NCBI GenBank assembly: GCA_039519185.1
Contig: CM076846.1
Span: 228,148,659-228,212,658 of the forward strand
Origin: Astragalus membranaceus
Lineage: Eukaryota; Streptophyta; Magnoliopsida; Fabales; Fabaceae
DNA length: 64,000 bases
Reading direction: 5' to 3'
Shown here: positions 12,701 to 26,400 of the stretch, piece by piece
Layout of the letters: each line of letters begins with the position of its first letter
Numbering within the stretch: the first letter of the stretch is position 1
The notes under the pieces: generated by a model
What the model saw: the letters and a program-made list of their open reading frames with translations, nothing else
Database searches by the model: none
Told to the model about the DNA's origin: nothing
Position numbers and translations under genes: made by a program

Positions 12701-13106
12701 TTTCTTTTGCTTAGTAAACTAAATTCTCATATGGATTAACATGTTTTATACAGAGAATGCTTATGCAACAGCTAGTAGTAGGGAGTCTGATGTATACAGT
12801 TATGGAGTAGTTTTGCTTGAGCTCATAACCAGAAAGAAGGCAGTAGATCCCTCATTTATGGAGGGTACTACTGATTTAGTGGGTTGGGTTAGATCTATGT
12901 GGAGCGAAACGGGAGAAATTGAGCAAATAGTTGATTCAGGCCTTGTAGATGAATTGATAGATAGTGATATAATGGAAAATGTTACCAATGTGCTTATGGT
13001 GGCTTTGAGATGTACTGAGAAGGATCCACACAAGAGACCCACAATGAGGGATGTTACCAAGCAATTGGTAGATGGTAATCCGCAGAAAGTAAGTAAAAAG
13101 GGCTAG
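9745..13106 (+). CDS. PEPR: LRR receptor-like kinase, PEPR1/PEPR2 family
   Basis: Two exons: 9745-12652 and 12754-13106. The intron (GTAAGT...TACAG) splits a Glu codon in the GTIGYIAPE motif. The spliced product is 1086 residues. It has a signal peptide (about 1-24, ending ASALNSDG), a Cys-containing cap, about 26 LRRs of the LxxNxLxGxIP type, and a transmembrane segment at about 735-757. A kinase domain follows, with a glycine loop GRGAHG at about 799, Lys820, HRDIKP (Asp922) and DFG (Asp940). All catalytic residues are present and it is an RD kinase. PEPR receptors sit in the plasma membrane and bind Pep danger peptides to start immune signalling. Assignment to PEPR rests on near-continuous similarity, including the juxtamembrane SLLNKVMEAT and the C-terminal DPHKRPTMRDVTKQL. 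PEPR1 versus PEPR2 cannot be decided. The gene is convergent with the Ca2+-ATPase downstream. No breaks are seen. Confidence 0.93.
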
Positions 13107-14413
13107 TTTTGCAAAGAGGTTTCTATTCAATTCTAACTTGTATCTAACATCCACATATAGCCAGCCGTTTTGATTGTTGTAAGCTTTCTGCTTGAAACTT
13201 TGTTGGATGGCCCTTTAATAATAGTCTGTAAATCTGTAATAACCCTACAAGCTCTTCTTTGTGATCTAGAGTTCAACTCTCTCAGCTCTAGTTTTTCTTC
13301 CCCAAATTTCACGAGGCAAATGACAATGTATTCTGGATGTAGTATTTCTTTGATATATACTATTGCTCTGTGGTATAACAGTATAGAGGAATTGAGGATA
13401 CAATTCCCATGAGATGATGAGAAAAATATTTCATTGATATGTGAAGTGAAGGATTTAATTCTTTGAGTTTGATCTCTTTGAAAAGTCATGCATGATTTTT
13501 TTGATAAGATTTGAACCAGAGTGTTGCATGAAATTGACAAGTCAATATTCTCTCAATTTCTTTCATTACTCTAGTTTTGAATAAATAAATACGATAATAT
13601 AGTATTAAATGGGATTCAAATATATTTTTTACACCTAAAACACTTGAAAACTATGCTAATGGAGAGAATAAATGGAGAAAAATCTTGACAAAACACAATT
13701 ATAATGTTCTGTTTTGTGTCAAAATTGATTCTTGGTTTGGTCGAAGCAAATGTAGAATTTTTTTTTGATCTTTCGCATCCTCGTGACAGTCATTCAAATG
13801 TAAATACGAATATTTTTATCCTTTTAGGTCTAACAAACAAGTCTGATATGAATCTGTTCGATCATTGAGCTGCATATCTAGAGATTAGAGTGTGATTAAA
13901 CTAAAAGGGAATGCTAGTTATGAATAATTAAGTCATGCTACTTTTTTTCCATTCTCCTTTCTATCTTATGGTATGCGGAGAAATTATTTAAAAAAATTCA
14001 AATTGTTCGAGAATTTTCAGAATAAGTAGACTTAATTTATATAATTTACATAATATATTTCAGTTCTTTATTTTACTTCTGGATCTTATGATTTGCATAT
14101 CAAAATTTAACTTATCAATTCGCTATCTGAATAGGATTTATAGCAAGGACCAAGAATATTACAATGCATTTTAAATTCTATCCACGATCGAAATAGAACT
14201 TAAAGTGCATTGTACACTTTACCACATGTCTAAATTTCTTTTGGAAGATGTTGATTTTGCTATCTGAAAATAATACGATTGCTATTTCTGTTGAATATAC
14301 AGTACATTACAAGTTCTGAAAAAAAAGGCTCAGCTGTATGTATCGTTAGTGTACTATGAACTGAACTGCATGTGATCAGTTTCGCAACCGATGCTCTCTG
14401 TGTTAACCTATTA
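13107..14413. other. Convergent intergenic spacer
   Basis: The 1.3 kb between the two facing stop codons is AT-rich and should contain both 3' UTRs. Short open frames at 13133-13540 on both strands have no recognisable similarity. No transposon ends were recognised. Confidence 0.5.
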
Positions 14414-17400
14414 TTATGCAGTACGAGACTTCTTCAAGCGTCTGACTGTCCTCATAAAGGATCGGGAGAATGGTGTTTTGGGAACAGGAATTAATTTTCC
14501 AACTACCGCTAGTGGCCAGCTGTTGGAAAGGCATAATCAGCCGGTTAGTACACACAATAATATTGAGAGGGAATAATGATTATTAGATTGTAAAATGATT
14601 ATCAATCTGGGTATCCCATGAGGGTGGTACTCTCAGACTTGTCATTATTTTAAGCTACTGCAGTGCAGTTGAGTCAACTAACCTTACAAGCCCAATACAA
14701 AGACAAGCAAGCCACTGCTTCCAATCAAGCCTCACCGTGGTCGTGAACTTTCCAAGGAACTCGATGATGATTATCTATCAATTTGACATAGCATCAGATA
14801 TGCACTCAAAATGTTGACAACTAAGCCAGTATACACCAAAAGGATGTTTATTTACCTGAAGTACAAAGGTCATTCCAACAATCCCCACAAAGAGGCGGTT
14901 CTTGGTCACTCCCTTGAAGACGTTCATTCCTTCTGGTTTTCGAGCATTGAATTCATTAAATATCTGTAAGTTGAAACATTGTAATAAAACTGTTAAATAA
15001 GAATTCGATGAATTAAATAACATTCTTGCAATTGTGGAGGGGTGTACTATTTTATGATTCCAAGCCTTATTAGATATCAAATATTGGAATAGAATGAGAT
15101 GAGATGAGACGATGCAAAATGGAGTGAAATGGAAGAAGTTGCCATTTCATGGATACTTTTATGATAGCATCAAAAAGAAAAAAGAGGTGTATAGGATAAA
15201 ATGAGATGTTACGCATTCAATCATGTTCCATTGCATTTCATTTTTCTAAACAAACCAAGCAATAGATCCCGTACTATGATTCCATTTCACTTCACTCATT
15301 TCATTTCTTTTCATCAATCCAAACATAGTGTAAGAGACCTCGCTAAATGAGAGAATGAGGAAGGGACCAATCCATTAAGCATGGATAAACCCCAATCATA
15401 CAATAATAAGAAAGGGCTTCACTGCTGTAAGAACCAGCCAAATATCTCATATTTTCTCTGACATGTACGTACTTGGCACAGGACGAATGCATTGAAAATT
15501 ATAGTATTCTTCACTTGTAAGGTATGTGTCCTAGAATCTTGATTACGTAGAATACTTTCACCTCCGAAGTTAAGAACCAGAAGAACAATCACTTGATAGA
15601 GAGCCTGCAATGGAGAATTGAATATAGTTAAATAGTAGGATCTGAAGTTCCTTCAGTTTCCAATTCAATGATGGTTTCAGCAAGTCTCTATATAGAATAA
15701 AATATGCTTTACCTGTACGATCAAGTTCCTCCACATGATATTCGTTATAAGAGGTTCCCTGAAAGCCAAACGTCAGATCATACACATAAAGGTTAATTCA
15801 AAGCCCAAATCAACTCTAAGCCCAGACAGTAGTAGGGTGCCTCTATTATAGAGAAAACGCAACCATTTTATCCAGTTGGTTAAATAAATGTAAAAGTAGA
15901 AAGAATTACTCAAAAAACGTGAAGAAAAGCAATTTACACAAAATTAAAGGCCAGATTTTCACATGCTTTATTGGTATGAAGAAAAATATTGAGTTGCTTT
16001 CTTCTCAATCATTTTCATGCTTTTTGGAAAGAAAGAGTGCAAGGCTTTGGTGGAGAAAGGCCAGATTTTTCTGTGATGTACTTGACTGGAACATTGAAGT
16101 ATAAATATAAATGTATAATTCAAGAGCTCTCTGTACATACTTTCTGGAATACTTATGGCGTAGGATTGTTTCCTTGCCTTCTCTGTGCAAAGAACTCTTA
16201 TGATGTGTTAGACCTCTCATTAGAAATGTGTATGAGAGAAGAAGGAGAAATGCAGGCACAAGAGATGGCGCCCAAGATCAGGGCGCTGAAGGAGATGTCA
16301 CTGGCGCAGACTGAGAGACTGCAGAGGGGCGCCAAGGGCGCCAAGACAGTTAGGGGCGCAAAGGGCGCCAAAACAGTAACTAGCAGTTATTGTTTATTTA
16401 ATTCTGTTGTGTGTTTTAGTTGACAGTTATTTGATAGTTATGTTTGTATTTAATAGGGAAAACAGTCACAAGAAGGTTATCTTGTCAATTGGAAATACTT
16501 GGGGCTTGGGGAGAGAACTAGAGACTCTCATATGTTCTCTAGAGTATTGTCTTACAAATATTGTGTGCAATTGATTGTAATTTCAGACTCTGTTCAGTAA
16601 TAAAACAGATTCTGTGTGTGATTTTATTCTATTGAGAACCAGTTTCTATCATGATGTTTAACAGAGCAAGCAGCAAGTGATAGATATGTGGATTTGCATT
16701 TATGTACCAGTAACTTGCAGGTTTAAAAGTATTAACTATTAAGCTTAAGGTGCATATATAGTGAGGAAGTCAATCAATCCAAACCTTCGGCCAACTGGCG
16801 TTCTGTGCATAAGGCTATCTGTTGGTGGTTCCGTTGCTAGTGCAAGAGCTCCAAGTGTGTCCATAATAAGGTTGACCCACAAAAGCTGTACCAAGAGCAT
16901 GCACATCAGAAACCAATAGCTAAGAGACGGGTAAATGAATATGTGACTCTATTCATAGTTTGACTAATACATAACACAATGAAACAGAGTGGGGATACCT
17001 GTACTGCATTTAAGGGAACTTCACCAGAAGATGTTGCTGCCACAACATTTATTACAAGAGCAGCAACATTAACAGTGAGCTGGAACTGAATAAATTTCTG
17101 AATATTTGCATAAACAGAACGTCCCCAGCGAACAACCTACACAGCGAACTACACATTTTAGACAATTTACAGATTAGGACCAGCCCACTGTGAATGTATG
17201 TCTGCGAATGTATGTCTCAGTGAAATAAATCTTTTCTCAAGAGTTAAGTCATGATGAAGCCAAAATCTAATCTCGGAAGCTAGCGTGTTTAGTGGTCAAA
17301 ATGAATAGGTAAATCAGTATAACAAGTTTTTAAAATTATTAATAGGTCTTTATAAACTAAATAAGTTTTCAACTAAGATCATCCTAACTCTAACTGCCAA

Positions 17401-20400
17401 ATTTAATAAATAAATCCCTCAATTATATAACAATACATGAAATGACATACCAATAAGTATAAACACACATATCCACCTTGATGTATTGGATTTGACTTCT
17501 CATTCTTAAATATGAGAATTTCTCTTAAAGCATTATGAATCATTTATGTATCAAACCTCATCCTTTAGAATGATAAATGTCAAAAAGTTTCATAACTATA
17601 AATTTATGGGATTGTAAATTTAAATTCTGACAAGCTATATCAAATTAATAGACATAAATGATAAAATTGAAAATACATGTGATTGCCGACCAGTGAGCAC
17701 CTTTTTAAACTGTAAAAAATTTATAGTGCATTAAAAACTTGTAACCTATTATGGCCTAAATGAAAATCCCGGGAAACTTTAGGAGTACAAGGAACAAGTT
17801 TGATATAAAATTAAAGCTGGAGAAGCAATTGCAAAGAAATATACGTGACTTTTTATTTTACCTCTTGGTGTGAACTACTGTACTAATAGTAGATGCAGGA
17901 AAGAAAAAAAAAAGTACTTTATATAAACACATGCCGAACTAAATAACTAATACACGTACCTTTACTACTGATGCAAAGTTATCATCCAGAATTATAATAT
18001 CCGAGCTTTCTTTTGCAACTTCAGTTCCTTGGATGCCCATAGAAAGACCAATATCTGCCTAAAATACAAAATAGTAAAACACGATATCAACTATAATAAA
18101 AAAAATGTCATTAGAATTGTAGAAAATTTGTATGTTCGATTTAAGGTTTTTGATTTTGATGATTTGTATTTTAGCATGCCTCCATATATTTGAGTTTGAA
18201 CGAAGTGATAATATATGTCCCTCTTTAGGTGAATGGTGACAATAAATGTTCTTTCATGCAAATATTGTACATATACAAGAAATATACAAACCTCGTGAAG
18301 GGCAGGAGCATCATTAGTGCCATCACCTGTGACAGCAACAACTTCACCACCTTTACGTAGTGCTTGCACGAGCAAAAGCTTGTCATTTGGAGAAGACCTT
18401 CCCATCACCTATATACGTTTTGCAAATCAAAAGTGTTTATCAAACCTGGGATTTAATGTGGTATGGATCACTAGCTTGAACAACGTTCCTTTGTAAGATT
18501 AGTAGTAGACTAGTAACATTCTCGGGTCCTTTTAGCTAATGAATTATAATGAGAAATCAAAACAAAAGAACCATACCGTTATTTTCTTGGCAACTTGTTC
18601 CCTTTCTGTTTCAGATAATTGACGGAATGTCTGTCCTTCAATTATATTTGGCTCAACTGCATCATCATTTGAAAGCAGTATTCCGCACTCCAAAGCTATT
18701 GCTTTTGCTGTTTGAAGATTGTCGCCAGTAACCATGCGTACCTATGAGTTCACACATATACGACGTGTTGGGTTCCCTTGATTTTATATTTTAGGCAGAC
18801 ACTCATGCAAATTATGCAGTCAGAAGCCGCATTCCAACACACTCATAATGCTTTCAATGAACTGCAATAAAAATATGATGATATCTAGTTGTTCCACTCA
18901 ATCAATTTGAAAACTTTACCTTAACACCAGCATCAGTGCATAATCTCACAGCCTCTTTCACTCCAGGGCGACAAGGATCCTGAACATTGAAATCAATGTA
19001 TGTCAAAAGTATTATACATGGTTTATTTTAAAGCACAAGGACAAAGCGAGCTCCAAAAAATGGAAAATGGGATTAATTGGAGTTAATCACAATGTATACA
19101 CGTTGCAGAGTGCATGAGGTCAAATGGTCAAGACCTTTTTGGACAAAATGGCAATTCTTAAAATTATGATGGACAGCCACACTCCGCAATGGGCCCTACT
19201 CTAAAATGTCAACATAAAGTATAATACTTCACAACACCATATTCAACATCGAAGAATAATCTCCACCTTAATTTGTCTCTCCCTTCAGCATAATATTCAG
19301 CATATTCAACACCATATTCAGCATATTATCTAATAACACCATATTCAGCATTGAACAACATATTTAGAAATAGCTTATACGTAAACAATTATATCATAAG
19401 TGTTTATACCATAAGTGGTTAACTATGTTGTTATCCAAACAAGGCCAAAATAGGGTTGCAAGATCTAGTGTTTATCCAAATGAGGCCAAAATGTATTTGC
19501 AAGATCTAGTGTTGAAGCGGAATCGAGGCCACGGCATTACACAAGAGCTCATTTGATTGAAACTCTTATTCAAAGAGCTCAATTGGCCAATTTCTTCACT
19601 AAACCTCTGAGAGATCCTTGAATCAGTTACATATGTAACACGTTCGGTACATGTGGTTTATATGCTCCAGCTTGAAGTGGAGTGTTGATATTGTTTATAC
19701 TATGTAAAGAATATATATTTATATATCTTCTGATTATAAAAATATTAGGTAATTAGAATAGACTTGATTTCATATTTATAATTAATGTTGTGATTGTATG
19801 TTGATTCTGTCGGAACCTATATGATGAAATCTTTGTGATGTATTTCAAACACATTATTTCAGCGCATGTCTCTCCTTTTTCACTCTCTTAACATATATGT
19901 TCAGAAAACTGCAAGATAACCTTGTGTTTAAATTTTTTAGCACATTACAATTAGAAACGATAAATTTGTGTTTAACCTTTATTCCAACAATAGCAAGCAA
20001 AACAAGCTCGTGTTCTGGTAAGGACCACTGATCCAAATCCTCCTCATTTGATGGAATTTCTTCCAATTCATATGATCTGTATGCAATAGCAACACAACGC
20101 AAGCTCTGAGCAGCCATGTCATCAATTGCCTTCTTGAAGAATACCTGATGATTTTCAAATAAAAATTATATACGTAAGAAAATGTTGAATATTTTCAACT
20201 GAAAGGAAAGAAGTGCCAATATATAATATATAATTGTATACGCATCAGAGTAACTTGAAGCAACACTACAACCTCATTGATGTGAATAAATTTATTAGGT
20301 GTAGCCTTATTCCATATACATAATTTTAAATTTGGTTTAGCTATCAACCAATAGAAAATATCTTTCTTATTTCCATTTGTTCATTTCTATGACTTGAAGC

Positions 20401-23400
20401 TTCGATTCCTAACCTTCTCTTCTTCAATAGATTGCTGGTGACCATTGGAATCAAGATATTGGGTACATGTTCCTAGAACTATCTCTGCAGCTCCTTTCCA
20501 ATGTATATGCACTCCAGAGTCCGCCTACCATGAATATTATAATAAGTATTTTTTATTAGCATATGAAAGCCAAGGAAAACAACATCCAAGTGGTATGATT
20601 CCATATCAGCAAAGCAAACAAAATCCACTTTTGTCTACTACACAGGTTCAAAAGTGAGAGTAAACAATCAAAAGCACTATGGGATGGATATTGATGTATG
20701 ATAAAAATTATAACATACATCAAATCAAGGGATGAGTTGGTAAACAATTTTATCAAATGATTACCGTTTTCACAGCAACACCACCTCGCTTTTTCTCGGA
20801 ATTAAAGGGGAAGACATGGAGAATTGTTGAATTTGATCTGATAAGTTCAAAATTCATTCCCAACTGCCATCAGGACTCAATAAATGAGTTCAACTTCAAA
20901 ATCAACACATTAATACAGGAAAGGAGAAGAACATGATGAAGAAATAATAAAAATGGGGAAAAAGGTTTAAGGTACCTTCATGGCCCAAGTTAGAATTGCC
21001 TTCTCTGTAGGAGATCCTGAAACCTCTGTCTCTCCACCATCCTAACAAAGCAAATGCAAACACGGAAAGTAATGCCAATAATGCTATGATTCTAACATTC
21101 ATGGAATTAGAGCCACGGATATAACACCAGTCAAAAAGTACAAAAGCAGGTTGGTTAGGAACTTTCTATAAATTTGTATATTATTTACAAGACTAGTGCG
21201 ATCTCATACTAGTGAAAACACACAAATAAATCCAGTTTATTATGTTTTAGCTTATATAAGATAAGGCTGATATTGGTAATTAAAAAAGAAACTAGCTAGT
21301 ATAATGCTACATATAATATCACCTGTTAGTATTAGATTATGAGAAGTTTCTTGAGTTAACTTGGTACTAAATTTCATAACATAAAAGGAATATATTAGAT
21401 ATAGTTGTTAGAATTAAGTAGAAAGGCCTACCTTAGGCACGAAAATATTGCCCGTTGTATTATGCGCTATGCCTTCATTTATCAAAGATAAAACTTCTGG
21501 ATGCACTTTTGACGAATCATTTGGTGGATTTAGTTTGTTCCTCCCAACATATGCCTCAACTACAGTCATCTATAATTCCAAAAAATAAGTAACTGTCACA
21601 TGGTAATTCAAGGATTTTAAATAACATAAAGAGAGAAAATACACATAGCAAGAATTTGTGCAGAATGAACAAATAGCTTGTGAACCTATTAGATAAATTA
21701 TGCCTATAACAAAATTATGGACATCGGGAACTAGATTGTAGCTCATTTGGCATTGGGTGAGGTTCAATTCTTTACTATGCCATCTTTCTCTTCAATCACC
21801 TGTGCACTTGCACCCCTAATGCGACCCAATAAACAAAAAAGATGACGATGGAAACGTTGTAAATTCAAGAGTGTGTCTATCATTCAAGTCATTTATTGAC
21901 CCGCTGGTTTGTTTTGAGCTCCTTCTACATTTCTCTATGTCAGATTTAAATACGTAATGTATTCTTCTCCCTACCATAGAGCAGCCCAGCATTTGCGAAG
22001 GATAACGGAAATGAAACACAAACAATCCCATGATATTATTCTTCACAACGTTACATTGTTTAAATTTCTGGATATTGAAAAAAAAATCCAAACCGTCTTG
22101 CATGCTTACTCAACAAAAAAATAAAGTGGACCCCATCTAAGTTGAAAATTTTAGGAGAGACGCGATGATCAATATTATATGACTCCTATACAAACGTTAG
22201 CTGCAGCAATTAGATAACTCTTGGAGCATTTATATAGAAGCATACGTGTAAATTATGGTCACGACTTCTCTTAGTGGGTGTTTGGTTTCACTTGAAAAGT
22301 ACCCGAATTGATTTATGCTCTTATCACATATGGTTTTAGTAAAAATACATAAGTTTAATTCTTGTCAGAGAAAACTGATTTTGACACCAAATTTCAATTT
22401 AATTGGAAGTGATAAAATGTAGCTTCTATGTCGGGTTAAAAAATTTATGGCAAGTTTTATATCGAACTTGTTTTTAAAGTAAAAGCATCCAAGAATAAAT
22501 CACTTCTCTTCAACCTCAAATTTAACAAAATCAATTTATTCAAAATCACGGTTACCAAACACTTAGACTATCCAATCCTTCAACCACAGAACCCACCTGA
22601 TTTAAGGTCAAAGTTCCAGTCTTATCACTACAGATTGTTGTGGCAGAGCCCATAGTTTCGCATGCTGACAGCCTTCGTACCTGCACCATTTTAAATTGTA
22701 AGAATACGTTTTAACACTAAATATGACAAGTAGTTGCGTATTTTACAATACCATATCAACCATGATTGTTGGAGAGTAATAAGATACTTACCAAGGCTTT
22801 GTCTGCCATCATTTTCCGCATTGAGTACGCCAGGCTGTCATGAGAGTGGTGGAGGTGAAAATTACAGAGATTAAAATAAATAACATAAGAAGGTTGAGTT
22901 TTGGCTATATTGTGTTGTACAATGAAAAAAATTAGCCATATGTACTCACGTTAAGGTAACCGCTAAAGGTAGACCTTCTGGCACTGCAACAACCACAATT
23001 GTTACCTGCGCAGCTCTATATTTAGTTGAAAAAAACTATTACAAAAAATTAAAGAAAAAACAAAGAAATAAATATAAATCATAATTCACACTTACTGCAA
23101 TGGTAAAAATTTTGATAACCCCATCTACAGCGTCACTGATACTAGTCTTTCCGGCAACAAATTGCACTTTTCCATCTAAATCTTTCGTATGGCCAGAAAA
23201 GTATCTACAATTTCAAAATAATTACGCAGATAGTCATAATTGGCATAGAGCTTGTATTATTAAGTAATGAGTAATTATTTCCAAAAGAATAATTGGTATT
23301 TACCTTCCCAAGAGAATTGAAAGCACAGCAGTAGCTACTGAAAGCCCAACTATACCAATAAAAGTTGCAACTCCATTCAAACGTACCTATTAAATGTCAC

Positions 23401-26400
23401 CAAAAATAAGTCGAGAGTTTTAACACGTACATGAGCTGGTTTTTTAAGATACGGCTAAAGCAACATATCTTCATTATTTTAGATAGGCAGGGGGAACCTG
23501 TAATGGAGTCTCTTCTCCAGTATCTTCTGAGATTGTTGCCATCAACAATCCCCACTCAGTATTAATACCAACACCAGTTACCTAAGATGGCAGTATAAAA
23601 TATGTCAGGGTAGATGCATTCTAAAAGAATATTTTACATGTACTTAAATACCACAACAAACAACAATAACAACGAAACCTTTTCCCAGCCCACCAATTAA
23701 CAGCCAGTCACATATATCAAAAGACACCATAATGTCTTTATAGTAATTTGTCTTTAAACATAAACTGCCAACAGTAAAATCTAAATCATTTTTTGTGGTT
23801 TAGGCAATAGTTTCGTAGGCTTCTTTTAACATCTAACTATTTGACAAACCATGAACCCAATGCATGCGATGGTGTTCTAGTTTTGCAACTTCAACTTCGA
23901 AGATGCAATCCAGCCCTCCCCTCCTTCTTTGCTTCTTCCTTTTTCATTATTTTGATTATCACCTTCTTTCCTTCGCTTCTTCGTTCTATGTGGTACCCCT
24001 CATCTTCGATGCTATAGCAACATTCTGATCGGACCAAAATTTTAAGTTTCTTTGTCCTGTCTCCACTCTCTTCTGTTTTTTCTAATTGTGTTTCTTGATT
24101 TCCTGACCTTCACCTTGCTTATGTAGCATAAAGATTCTATTTCCTGATCTTCGTTCCATCCTTTTACTTTCGTTTCTTTCTTCTTGCTTGTCAAATTTTG
24201 AATCTCCGAAATAAACCACAAACTCTGGTTTGAAATGTCGGAACAGATCTTTCTCAAAGGTGAAAATCCCAACCTTTGACTGTAATTTTGGGTTTAGCCC
24301 ATTAATGCCCCATTGTCCAAAATAGGGATCCTGACCCACCCATTTGTTTCTTCTTACGTGTCCTGCAAGGGGTTACACCAACTCCGTTGCGGCGTTGCCC
24401 TTCCTTTGAGTCGAAGATGATTCCACTTGCACCATCCCTCCGAGCTGGGAGCGACGGTTTTGGCCGTGGCTACATCAACATTTTCTATGGTTTTGGAGAT
24501 ATGCCGATGGCCTTGGTTGCTTCACCACACTCAGCCAAAGCTTCTATTTATATATATATATGACGGGTACAATTTTCAAGAAGAGAAATTAAGACTAGCA
24601 GTAACTCCTAAGATACAATGAATCTAGAAAATGCATGAACTCTAGGATACAATGAATTCTAATTGTACTTGGAATGTGCAACATTAATCATATCATATTT
24701 CCAACACTCCTAATTATATTTCCAACAACAACAATTCCAACATGGTATTCTCTGAATATTCGAGAGATCCAGAACTCTCCTCATGCATAAGGGCCCTCAA
24801 GTCTATGCAAATGACCAGATACTAACTCTCTAAGTCTCTCCTTTTATTAACAGGCAATGGGCCTTAACTAACTCAGCCTAACCGACTTACTCCTAATATA
24901 AGAATGGCCCACTAAAGCCTAAGTTTAACAAATTAAACAAAAACTTTACCAATTCAACTTATTCTTATTGATTAATGTAATCAACAAGGTGACAAAATCA
25001 GGCTTCTCGGCTCCCTTAGGCCTTTTTCTCCCCTTTTATACAGAATGAAGCATTGAAGCTCATAAATATTAGTATGCAGGCTGCTTAAGAGCATAATGCA
25101 GTAACAAACTTCGTAAGTCAAAAACCTTTTGCACTATTATTATTTAAATCTCTGAAAACAATCATGCATTTGCTCATCAAGTAACAAACACACTAGCATA
25201 AAAGCATAAAATATTATATTATACCAGCATAGAACCAACTCCATCTGCTACTTTGCAACCTGACATAAAAAATGGTGCTTTTTGATCCTTGTGAACCTGC
25301 AGAACACTCTTTGATTAAAACTCATAAGGAGTGAAAGCTAATAATTAGGTCAATAGAATGTAAGAACATACAATCTTGCTTTCACCAGTCATACTGGATT
25401 CATCAATGGCAAGTGAATGACCAGTAATTAAAACTCCATCAGCAGGAATCTGAGTAAATCCATAGAGTAATTAACATAGAAGGAAATCTATTAAATTTCT
25501 AGATATACAAACTGATATATTATGAAAATTCACCTGATCTCCTATTTTAAGGGGCACTACATCACCAACAACAATTTCAAATATCGATATTTTTATTGTT
25601 CTGCCACCTCTAATGGCCTGTATAGCGAATTCATGAGTATATATGATCGATCAATTCAACTTCCAAGTGATGTTATTTTTAATAATTAATACTTAATAAT
25701 GTAACACACCTCCAATTGTATATTTTGTTTTTCTGCATTCAAGTTCTGAAACTGCAAAGATTGCCGATAATCACTGACAGCTGATAGACATAAAGACAAA
25801 AGCAACAAAATAAAGTTAATATAAATAAATTAAGAGCCTTCCTAACTTATGCATTAGGGATTTTAATATTTTTGATTAACAAGTCCTTTGAGTCCAAAGT
25901 GTTTTTCCCTGCCTTGGAGAGGGCATCATCTCCTCCTACTAAAAATTATATTGTCCTACCTGCCGTAGATTTAGAAAATGATAAATCTTCTAATTGCCAG
26001 TGTTAAAATTTTTCATAATTATCAATTTGAAATTCATACATTAATACTTGACGCACTATCAAATTAATAGATATGATTAATTTGTGACTATAATGCTAAA
26101 TCCATTACCTGTGACTATAATGACAAGAAAAACTGCAAAAGCAATGCTTCCTCCGTCATACCATCCTTCTTCCAAACCCTAACAATTTCAAATAAAGGTA
26201 AAGCATAAACCTTCATGAAGGATATCAACTTCAATAGAACCAAAGAAATATTGCAATGAAAAAAAGTACTACCAAGAAACAGGCTTACAGAGAGATACGG
26301 ATTCAAAATAAACACAAAAAGTAAAATACAGCAGCAACAAAATGCAAAATAAAAAATGAAGTGAATATCTATTGTGATCGAAATAAAATGACTTGCTTTA

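Noticed and set aside
14391..14576. Plus-strand open frame at the convergent junction
   Set aside because: It is the antisense of the last ACA9 exon, whose minus reading matches the family C-terminus and phase.
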